A stretch of DNA of 64,000 bases from Diplonema papillatum (Eukaryota > Euglenozoa > Diplonemea > Diplonemida > Diplonemidae): positions 365,995 through 429,994 of the forward strand of contig JAPJBO010000083.1 in assembly GCA_030068145.1 (NCBI GenBank), given 5' to 3'. The notes under the pieces were generated by a model. It ran no database searches. It saw nothing but the letters and a program-made list of their open reading frames with translations, and was not told where the DNA came from. Positions 51,215 through 61,224 of the stretch are shown here, one piece after another. How positions within the stretch are numbered: position 1 is the first letter of the stretch; each line of letters starts with the position of its first letter. Both the position numbers and the translations under genes were made by a program.

Positions 51215-54200
51215 CTACTTGCCTTCATAGGTTCCGCTGCGTTCTAAGGGGTTCGTGACCGGCTTTGCGGCCGGCGGGGAGCACTTCGGGCGGGTAGAGG
51301 CGAAAGCGCTCACGACTCTAGCCGCTAGATCAGAGCTGTTGCGGGTCCGGAAGCTATCGACGGTGTCCTTCGCGGTCTTGTGCAGCGGGGAAGCCGGAGG
51401 CGGGATCTCGAGGACCTCGGCACACAAGAGAGGCGGCCTGTTCTTATCTCGCTTCTTCGCCACCGACGCGTGCTTGATTAGGTCGGCGGCATCACTTGCC
51501 CGTGCGAGCGGGCGCCCGAGATACCCTGACATGTTCGCCTGCCTTACCTGCCTCTCCACCTCGAGAACCTCCCTCAAGATCGGGTGCTTGATCGTCAGCC
51601 GCGTGAACGTCTCTTTTCGCATGACATACAACTCGCTCGCGATTGCCGTGCGTACTGTCGCAGTCCGTTTGCAGGCTTCGAGCAGGCCGAGCTCGCCAAT
51701 TACCTGGCCTTCTCGCAACTTCGCGACCCACTTCATCTTCCCGGACGTGGCGTCCGGGATGTAGACGTCGCACACGCCTTTGCTGATCAAGAACATCTCC
51801 GTGCCCTCCTCATCGTGCTCGATGATGCACGTCCCCGCGTCGACTGTGCGCATCTCAAGACCGTCTGCCACATGCAGCAACACGTCGTCAGGCAGCCCGC
51901 GCAAGAACGAGATCTTCTTCAGCAGGTGGACGCGCAGAGTGGAGATGAGCCGAGCCGCGAACCAGGGAGGCAGGCCGGCGGTGACCTTCTCAGGGTCGTA
52001 GACACACCGTTCAATTACCGCCGGGTACAGCGCGTGCGCTTCCTTGCGCAGGGACGCGGGGACCTTGTACTTTGTCATGAAGGCGGCTAAGCTCCTCTTG
52101 CGGTCGCGGCTCTCTTTTTCGAGAAGGTCCACTTCCGACACCATTCCGCCCAACGACGACAGGGCGATGGCGTACATCCCGGCGCCGACGACCATCACGA
52201 AGGTCACGAAGTTCATCGAACCGACCGTTGAAGGCACGATGTCGCCGTAGCCGACGGTCGTCATGGTGGCCACGATGAAGTACATCGCAGCGCTGTACTT
52301 CTCCACGGCAGTGGGGGGTCTGTCGCTTACCGCGAGGCCGCCAATGCTGGACGGCACGCCGCTCTCCAAAAAGATCCAGACGCAGCCGAGCAGATGCACG
52401 GCGAGAAGCCACGCGAAGATGAACATCGCTATCGCCACGTAATGACTAGTCTGCTGCAGCGGGTCGCTGGCTTTGAACAGGCGGTGGACTTTCGTAACGC
52501 GCACAAAGCGGATGAACCTGTTGGTGGAAAAAGGCGTTTAGTTCGAATACTGCAGCAAGTTCTTGCGTGTACGTGCAGGGGGAGGATTCGCCCAGTGTAG
52601 TGAGGGAACGTGATAGTTTAGGTAATCTTCTCCCAAACACGCCGCCAGCGCTCTTTTTCGGACTTCAAAATGTCCTCAAAAAAAAGAAAAGAATCCCGCT
52701 GCGCGGGGTCGGAAATCCTCCCTCCGTTTATCCTGGTGCATTCCCATTTTTCTTCTCGGCGGGCCGATCTTCAACGCCGGGAGGGGCGTCCGCTGTGGAG
52801 TCTGACGAGCCCGAGGAATCATCAGAATGATTCTGTGCACTTCCTTTTCTCCCTCGCGGGTTGTCCCCGCGGCCGGGGCCTGGATTCCTCTCTGTCCCTC
52901 AGGCTTTGCGAGAATTCCTTGCCCCGTTTGGTGCAGTTCCCTTCAGGAAACCCCGTCTGCTGTGACTTCCTACAACAATTTCGTTCTCGTACGTTTGTGA
53001 AGGTGCAAATACCACCGTTGGCGTTCCTTCTGCACTGATGGCAGCTCGCGGTGGGCACGCGCCGTTCGCCCCTGGTGCACGTCCTCCGCTCGGGGGTCCC
53101 GCTTCGCTGCTTTCACCGTAATATTGCGACGAAGCTCGCTTCCAGGGTGGCCAAGTGCGGTCCATCCATTGCAGCGGTGGACTGCTCGAAACCAACGTTC
53201 CAAGCCGGAAAAGGGAAAGCATACGAGAAGATGTGGAAAAGCTTCGCCGAGAAAAAGAGGCAGCACAAGTCGATTGGGATGACGGTCACGATGTCGACTC
53301 TGCGGGTGCGTGTGTATGTAGGGAACTGCTTTCTTTTACGTGTTGCCGCCTTCGTGGGTTGTATACAGTGTGCTCGCGGTGACACGACAGGCACACGCGC
53401 ATTGTCACCCAGTGTAATGTCGTTACTTTTGGTACGGTCGGTGTTTCAAAGTCACCGGTTGACCGAAGGCCTGGCGCAACGGGTGCGAGAAGGAAAGTAT
53501 TATCCAACTGTCCGAGTGCACTGTTGAGCACATATCCATTTCAAGCACGTTTTGCCCCAACATTTATTTTCCATCTTCTTCGAGAAGCCTTGATGCTAGA
53601 ACGAAGCGAGGGGTGAGAATACAGTAGACTCGGGTTTGCAACGGGGTAACCCTCCACAACAAGTGTTAGTTCTCGGCATATTATCGATCTGCTAAGATCT
53701 TCGATCTTATACGATAGCAGAAATGCTTGGGAAATCGGAGGTCTCTCAAGCGGTATGCTTGCGACGGTTCTGCAGTCCCACCAAGAAGTCGTGGGAGTTT
53801 AGTCTTGGGCAGATTTGGGCAGAATCTCGCGAGCGTATCTTCTAACAAGCGGGCAATGCCATTTTCCACACGATCGCTCGTTTTCCGTCCGTCGTGAGAG
53901 CGTACGCCCAGTTGGAAGGGGGGCCACATTTTTTCGGAGTCCGCTTCTCTGTGGCGCCCCTTTGGAAAACACCACGAAGAACGAGTGGAACAACATTCCA
54001 GAATTCGCAGCGAAAAGAGAGCCATCATAGCAAGCAATCAGTGCGGGTTGTGCATCGCTCCTCGCCGCCCAATATCCCAGTTCAGCCCTACAAAGAATCG
54101 TCCTTTCTGCAACCTGCCAAAAGAACCTAAGTTGCTAATGGTTACCAGGATAAACAACAGCGAGAACACGGCTGGGCAGTGTAGTGCAGCGACACAAAAC

Positions 54201-55331
54201 CAATGTGGATCGGGAAAAGTTGAGTCGCAGCTCTTCATGTATTCTTCGCTTTTTTTCGCGAACGGGTGGAGTCGGTCCTGCTTTAGTTCGGTTTCCCGAC
54301 TCCCCAAACCGTGGTTAGCAGGTCTAGTCAACTATTCCTGCAGTACATAGCATACTTTCGAAAAAGAAAACGGACCTGAACCAGCCCTGCATGTATCGCT
54401 CGGTGATGAGCGGCACCTCGTCGATGTCGTCTCCGACGAGCTCCCAGCCTTCGAGGAATGCGGTGTGGAAGTTTAGGTACACGGTAACGCAGTGGAGAAG
54501 CGAGGCGATTAAGAGGAGGGTGACTTCGGGTGCCGTCGGCGCCGAGTCCCACAGGCGCAGCGCGACGGAGAGGCCGATCACGAAGAACTCTACGAAAGTG
54601 AACAGGAACACAAGGCAGTCGTGGATGAACCGCGCCCGCGAGTCGGGCAGCATTATGAACGGCTTGTTCACGGTGGTTTCGGGCAGCGGGACCTCCCAAC
54701 GCTCGGAGCTGTCGTCCCTCTCCTTCCCCAGCAGAAAAGAAGCCCGCATGCACGGCTGGCCGTTGTCCAGCTTCTGGTTGTCGGCCGACTCGTGCGGGCT
54801 GCGGGCGGGCTTCGCCGCCGCCATCAGAGCCGCCACACGCGCACCGAATGGCGACCTGCCCGTCATAGGTGACGACCCCCCAGCCAGCATGCTTTGGACC
54901 GGGGGTGCCGGGCTGGCTCGAGGCGACGACGTCATCTTCGACATGGCTGCTTTAATCACACGTTCCAACCGGCAGATTTTGGCCGAAAGGCCGCGCAGGT
55001 ACTTTTTCTTCGACATCACCGTTCTGGTCGGCTTCTTCTCTTGCTTCGAAGCAACCGGCGCGACGATGCGGGGCATCGTGAGGTGCGAAGCCGTGCGGCT
55101 TTCGAACGTCGTTTCGCTGGGCATTTCCTCAGACGACGCTTCGATGCCCAGCGCTCGTTCGTTCGGGAAGGAGAAGCCGGTTTGCGAGGCTGTCGAGAAC
55201 GCCTCGTCATGGTCATCGACGTTGTCGGCAATGGTGGACAACCCCGGGAAGGACCGGCTGGGCCCGAGCCTTTTGTCGCGAAGGCGGTCGCTCATCGCTC
55301 GCGTTCCAAAAGTGTCGCGCCGCGGATACAC
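51215..55331 (-). CDS. Voltage-sensor K+ channel with a cyclic-nucleotide-binding domain
   Basis: Joining 54376-55331, 53225-53299 and 51215-52517 gives 2334 nt in frame, 777 residues. Introns are GT-AG (TTCAG|GTCCGT..CCGCAG|AGTC; CTTCTC|GTATGC..CAACAG|GTTC). The ~230-residue N-tail is polar. S1 is ~238-259, S2 ~270-290, S3 VDIVTVIPIDL, S4 FIRFVRVTKVHRLF with a basic residue every third position, S5 ~369-395. The K+ filter TVGYGD is at ~431-436, S6 ~446-469. A C-linker follows, then a cyclic-nucleotide-binding fold at ~550-680 with the phosphate cassette GELGLLEACKRTATV, including its Arg. This is EAG/HCN/CNG-like architecture; TVGYGD predicts K+ selectivity. Whether it binds cAMP or cGMP, or sits in the flagellar or plasma membrane, cannot be told. 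Met13 (55295) is an alternative start. Confidence 0.92.
52518..53224 (-). other. K+ channel intron 2
   Basis: GT-AG intron of 707 bp between the S3 and S4 codons. No repeat recognised. Confidence 0.85.
53300..54375 (-). other. K+ channel intron 1, with MITE-like element C at its 5' end
   Basis: GT-AG intron of 1076 bp. Element C copy 3 (54216-54370) starts within about ten bases of the 5' splice site. Confidence 0.85.
54216..54370 (+). mobile_element. MITE-like element C, copy 3
   Basis: AAAAGTTGAGTCGCAGCTCT, CTTTTTTTCGCGAACGGGTG, GTCGGTCCTGCTTTAG, GTCAACTATTCCTGCAGTAC and CATACTTTCGAAAAA. One inverted end is mutated (AAAAGTTGA for GAATAGTTGA). Confidence 0.6.
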
Positions 55332-58300
55332 AGATTGCCTCGCCGGGTACGTGACGGACGGTCACAGTTCACAGATCGGTCGCAGACCAGCCACGATAAC
55401 AGACGGAACAAGGGGTTCCTGTCGTGTTCGTGATGATGGAGGGGAAGGCGACCACACAGATGTGGAGCGCGGATAGACAAGGAGCAGACTGGTCACAGAG
55501 CGGTCGCAGAACTGGGTGCACGCGATTCCTTCGCTTCAAGGCGTGAGCCGCTCCTCAAAAGCCGGTGCCGAGTGCAGCACGCAGTGGGCTACTTCGTGAC
55601 CTTGAGGACGGCAGGAAAATGGACCTAAAAGCGCACACGATATGAAGGCGACAACGTTGCACGACTAGCAGCTACAGAAGCGCGCCAGGCAAGGAGGTGG
55701 GATGACGGGATCCAACAAGAAGAAAAGCGGGCGTTGCGCGACTGGAAAGAAAGTAGAATGTACTTGCGAAGGGCAAGTAGGAAACAACTGCAGATGGATC
55801 AACAACGAAAGGAAGGGCAGGCGGACGAGGGCGATGATGCTGGAGAGACGGGGCTCAGCCGCAAAAAAGAAGAAACGGACGAGAAGCACGCAGGAATTGG
55901 GGGGTGCTTCCTCCGTGTTGCCAGGACACGCTGGGGCGGGGAGGTGGGCCTGCCAGCTTCAGCTCTGCCCTCCGCCGCCCTGCCGCTTCGGGTTTTACCC
56001 TCGGCCCACCAGCGGTGGGCGGTATGTCTTTTAGAGTGTAACTCAACGCGCGGGCCGTCTTTCGCTTCAGCGTCGTGTGAGTCAGATCTTGCTTGGCCGG
56101 ACGACGGATCGAGTGCCGTGGCAGTCCAGGTTGGTGCGGGCCTTCTGTTTTCGTCTCTCTTCCACACACACACACGTACACGCACGCCGTGGTCGTACTT
56201 TCGTGAAGGGAGGCACCACGTAAAAAACGGGGTCCGTAACACACACGCGCACACGCGGCTGGTTTCTGCCACTGAGTTTGCCCGCCTGTCGTACCCACTT
56301 GCGCCTTCCGATCCTCGCACGGGCTCACAGGTTCGGTCCGAGTGCTCTGTCAGCGGCCGTGGTCTGCGAATTGCTGGCCACCGATGTTTCGGTGCAGCGT
56401 AGTGGACCTTCGGTCACGTTCACGCGCGCGCAACGAGTCCGCGGGATTCCGGCTGGTGTCGCACCACCTCGGCGTGCCCGGCAAAGCGCCTGCGTCGCCC
56501 CCCTCCCAGCGATGGTTTTCGGTGCGTCCGAACCGGCGGCGGGGCCCACGAGAAACGAGGGTGGAAACTCCGTTTTTCACACACACTTTTTTCGCTTTTC
56601 CTTCCCCGGGTTCTCTTACTCTCCGACGGAAGTCGGGAGTTGAGAAGGCCGGGTGAGTCGAAACCCTCGGTGAGGGGATGCGAGTATCCGTTGGTGGTTT
56701 CCTTTTTCCTGCCGGTTGGACTACTGTTGGCCTGAAGCTCTGAATGTCGTCGCAAAAGCATAAATTACCATCCGCAACTCCCTTGAACGCTGCACCAACG
56801 TCGGCGCAAGGGGCGGCTTCTTTAGCAGACTATCTGCTGGCTTCTGCCGTGTTTCGGTCCCAGCTCCCGGGAACACGCTCTATTCGTGTTCGCCTTCGAT
56901 GCAGCAATTCTTGTCACCTAATCATCCGCTTCTCTGCATGCAAGAGCTGAGAGCGGCCAAAGTGGTGACTTGTCGTGAGATTGGAATGGGCTATTCCGGT
57001 GAGTGGCATAACTTCAACAGCTGTATCCTCAAATGCGACAAAACTTCTGCGTGCAAGAGCTGAGAGCGGCCAAAGAAGTCTCCGAGGGCTATGGACAAGG
57101 TCTGGCTATAGACAGCGTCGTCTCTGAGGATCAACTATTGCAGGTTCCCGAAACGAGGGTATCAACGAAGTGTTTATGATGCGCTGCATGCTACGCTGCT
57201 GCTGCTGCAATACACTGTGTAGAGGATACAGTGCTGCTGGTACTCCTGGTACTGCGTGTGGTGGTGGATGCATACGCATACGTGCTGCTGCTGCTACGTA
57301 TACCCACTGCACGTAGTAGATACCACTGCACCGTGCTCCTGCTGTTGATGATGAACCGCGTGGTGATATACTCACCGCTGCTGCACCTGCTGAGGATGCG
57401 TTCGGGGTTTCTTTCCATTCGCCTCGTTGAATGACTTGCCCAGTGCAGTCCCCATTGGCATGCCGATGACACAAGAGTGCTCGACCCGGGTCAAGGCCGT
57501 ATTTGGCAGGGTATACTCTCGCTTGCTCGATACAAGAAGGGAGCAGAACAAAACGCGTGCAAGCAAAGAAAAGAAGAAGGAAAGAAGGCAACAGAAAGCT
57601 GGCCCTTTCTTGGCGGTTTAGAAAGCAAGAAAGCAAACGCATGGGGGAAAGGGTAAGGATAAAGCAAGAATAACGGAGCAAAGAAAAAGTGTGGGTGGAG
57701 TGCGAGGGGACAAAGAAGGAAAGTGAAGGAAAGGGGGTAGAAAAAAGAGGTTCCTTGGGACGGAGAAGATCAAAAGAACAGGAACCCCATACGAAGGGTG
57801 AAGAATAGATAGCTTGGAATGGATGGATGGTCGAATCAGAGGGCCGGGTTTGTTGCTTGTCTTCCACACTCTTTCCTGCTGTCTATTGAGCGAAGATGCG
57901 CACACGGGCGTAAGGAAGGTAGGCCCGCAAAAAACCCCAGCTCGGTGAGGGTGGGTCTCACGACGAAAAAGCCCCTTTCTTCCCTAACAACAGAGTCACA
58001 CCAAGTACGGTTCGTTGTTGGCAGCTGCTTGGGCTTGGTTTGCGGGTACAGTACCCACCTGTTTGAAGCTCATCAATCACCACCGTAACGTGGTTGCATC
58101 CGACTTTTGATAACAGCTAATACGATTGCTACCCTAAAAAAGGTGCATGCCCAGCAACCGTGTGGCGAACCCGGTCATGCCTGTGTGGAACCTGAGGGTT
58201 ATACCCACCTTGCCGTCGTTTCTGATGGCTTTTATTCAATTTTTGTGCGGTTGACGGGTTTCTCCTTATGTTTCTTTCTTCTTCCCGCCGTTCTTTGTTG

Positions 58301-59183
58301 AGCATGCCTTTCTCGCGCAGATGGAGTAGATGCTGCGACACTTGATGCCCGGTAACCCAGCCTTTTCCCTCCTGTGGCCGTTCTGTCAGCAGACACAACG
58401 CCGCAGGAGTGACTGTCACACTGCTGTCCGAGGCTTCCTCATCTCCAACGCAGCGGGAACGAGGCGAACCGAGCAAACAGTCCAATTGCATCGAAGTGCT
58501 TGTCATGGAGCCTTCGGTTTGAAAAGGGCCACCACAAAGTTTACTCTCTCCGTTGTGCTGTGCACAGGAACAACGAGCCGCAACCGTGTGAGAAGCGAGC
58601 AGATCGCCAACTTCCATGACAACACCACGGCCGGTGGTATCGATTTTGGCGTCATGTCAGAGTCGCTGTGCGAAGCGGTACGGGATCGTTTTCACCCAGG
58701 CTCTGTCCTATTCCCCAAGCGTAGTCACCTCAGGTTCCAGATACCAGGAGGGCCGCGATGTGGCTGCAGAAGGAGTTGCCCAATACAGCACCTCTGCGGC
58801 TCCGCATTGCGTTGTTGGACGTGAGGGCGGGGTGACCGCGCTTGCGTTCGAAACATTCCACGCCGGCAGAACAAGAAAAGCCCGTCCGAAGGGAATGCAT
58901 GTGCACGTTGCGGCAAGACGCCGGAACCGTACCGGGTGGTCTCGCTGCAACTCGTGCATCCGTTGAGCCGCACCGCAATGCTCTCGACGCTGTCAGAAAA
59001 GGGGTTCACGTCAGTACCTCGTGGAGCCGCGGGTTAGAAAGCAAGTAGGCGGACCGAGGGACTTGGAGGGACGGAAGCGGTAGCCGTGCCTTCTCTTTCT
59101 TTCAACCGGCCGGTCTGAAAGTGCCTCAGAGAAGAGGGGAGTCGAGAAGGTTGATGTACTGCGTTTCCCTCGCTGTGCTTTTC
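55332..59183. other. Long intergenic stretch with low-complexity patches
   Basis: A CTG-rich patch lies at 57195-57385 and a purine-rich patch at 57535-57770. TGCAAGAGCTGAGAGCGGCC is repeated at about 56939 and 57053. Several open frames of 100-250 codons exist, but none has a domain, and the longest (57106-57867) is low-complexity. Nothing supports a gene. Confidence 0.45.
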
Positions 59184-61224
59184 TCAGTTGCTGGGGAAGA
59201 TTTCGGAAAACTCGCGAATGCGGTCGCGCGTCTTCATCTCAATGCACGCGCAGATCCAAAAGAGGTTCGACAGCTCTTGCTCGCGGAGCTGTGGAGTTGG
59301 GTGGCGTGAGCTACGAATACGAACAGGTGGACACGATTGAAAAATGCATTCTGCGAACAGTCTGAAAAGGTGTCAAGGTCAAGGTCGTCGATTCTGAACC
59401 ACAGCGGGTCATATATGTGCGGAGCCCGGCAGCCGTAGAAACCCTGGGGTCTTGCAAAGCGACTGAATGCCAGCAAGAGCGAGCTGCCAAAGGGTCAGCG
59501 AGTGTCAAGAACACTCGCTGCCCCCCTTTTGCACACAAATGTCACCACACTGTACCGTAGTACGCGGTAGTAGAAGAGTAAGAAATACGGGCAGAATGCC
59601 GGCACGTCAAGGAATATGCCGGCCATATATGGGTGAAGACAGATGCGGTTTTGAAGAAAGCACACCTTCAGCCACGAGTAGAAAACGCCGTAGTGGAACG
59701 AGTTTGCCATGCTGGTCCTGTTCAGTTCGATCGACTTCTCGATGAAGCGGGTTTCCATTGCGGAGGCGACAGATGTGTTCTCACCGAGACCACCACTGGA
59801 GCCTGAGATGAGGTTCCTCCAGTGGTGGAGGCCTGCCTTCTCGTCTCCAAGAACTGCCCGGAGGGCCTCGTCATCGTCACAGTCAGCAATGCGCGCGTGC
59901 CAGTCCACTAGGGTCCCGAAGTTGGGGAACAGGCGGGACCTCTCGAGACCCGGCTGTACAGTGTGTTCAAATGATGGAAACTTGAAATGCATGCGCCGGA
60001 AGAACGAAGCTTGCATTGGTTTAAGCTGCGTAGGGCGGGGCAAGTAAGTACGGCTTTTTTTTGCATCATAGCATTCGCGGCTAGAGTTGATGAGCCGCAT
60101 GCCGAACCGGCAACATTTGCTGTCATTGTAGCTCGTGCCTGAGCTTTTTGGCCCGGTTCGGGTTTCCGGTCGATGCTGCAGGCGGGTTTTGCCATGATCA
60201 TCCTTGCGCAGTCAGTCTCTGACTTGAGATGCTGCAGGCGGGTTTTGCCATGATCATCCTTGCGCAGTCAGTCTCTGACTGGAGATGCTGCAGGCGGGTT
60301 TTGCCATGATCATCCTTGCGCAGTCAGTCTCTGACCGGAGATGCTGCAATGTTCAAAAGGCCATACTCTGATGTCTTTGTTGCCGAAGCAGTTGCGGGTG
60401 AGGCCGATGACGGTTCTGTCGGCTTCGAACTCAAGAATGTCCTTCATCACGGTCCACGTCTCGCCGCCGATTTCCTGGCACAGGTCGTAGAACTGCTCCA
60501 GATACGCCTTCTTGAACATCGCGTGCACGTACTCCATCTGAAGGGTTGGTAGCGCGATTACTATGCTTTGCACAAGGATTCAACGTCAGGGGTCACAATG
60601 AAGTAACCCCGAGCTCACGCCCATATGAAGTTTGATACGAGGTCGAGGTGGTTCGCAGTGGCCCGTTGTCCTGTGTGCTCGAAAGGAACTCACGCCTTCT
60701 CCTGAGCTGGGCTCGTCAACCCAGCATCGCGGCACTGTCCGCGTGAACAACCGTCGAAACAAGAATCGAGAGCCCTTCTTGTAGCTTCCCGTCGTAGTCG
60801 GACTGGTTCCCCAGAAGAGACAGAAGGGTTGTTGTGCCCGGCATCAATCCGAAGGATTTCCGTGTCTATGACGGCCTTTCCAAAAGAAGACCGGGAGAAG
60901 GTCCAACACGATCTTCTCTTCGGCGATGGCTTCAGGAGGCAGAGCCGAAGGAAGTTAAAGCATGGTTGAAAACGTAGTTCAGTGGTGTCACCTGAGGTAA
61001 TCTCACTGCAGTCCACGTGGTATCACCGTTGTCGGCTCTTCGTTAAGCTCCCCTAAATACTAGACATATGATTGATGGAAGCTGTTCCGATGCAACCCAA
61101 CTCTGGACTTCGTTGACGCAAACACATACGGAGCTCTGGTCCGACTCGAACTCAACTCTCTCCTGCTCATGCTGGAAGAACTTCATGATGGGCAGTTCGA
61201 GAATGGTCATCGTGTCGTAAATGG
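59184..61224 (-). CDS. ATP6V0D/VMA6-like: V-type ATPase subunit d, 3' exons (N-terminus missing)
   Basis: Subunit d couples the V-ATPase rotor to the membrane c-ring in acidic vesicles. Four exons join in frame: 61130-61224, 60367-60537, 59666-59953, 59184-59288, for 218 residues to a stop. All junctions are GT-AG. Matches to the family: IYDTMTILELPIMKFFQ, FKKAYLEQFYDLCQEIGGET then WTVMKDILEFEADRT, NCFGNKDIR, SRLFPNFGTL, ETRFIEKSIEL, SFHYGVFYSWLK|LREQELS, NLFWICACIEMKTRDRI. The family is about 350 residues, so roughly 130-150 N-terminal residues are missing. They must lie beyond the retrotransposon at 61303-64000 or be lost. The first exon here follows a (GT)n tract used as the acceptor region. 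The 59953 edge is good to one base. Confidence 0.87.
60180..60345 (+). repeat. Three tandem copies of a 56-bp unit in a V-ATPase intron
   Basis: Unit GATGCTGCAGGCGGGTTTTG, CCATGATCATCCTTGCGCAG, TCAGTCTCTGAC with only a TTGA/TGGA/CGGA variant. It lies in the intron 59954-60366, beside the exon edge at 60367. Confidence 0.95.
60965..61035 (+). repeat. Short dispersed repeat G
   Basis: AGTGGTGTCACCTGAGG, TAATCTCA and CCACGTGG parallel 9828-9870 near the CAP-like gene. Confidence 0.4.

Noticed and set aside
57106-57867. Minus-strand 253-codon frame
   Set aside because: Phe/Leu/Ser-rich and CAG-rich low complexity from a purine-rich tract; no domain or splice support.
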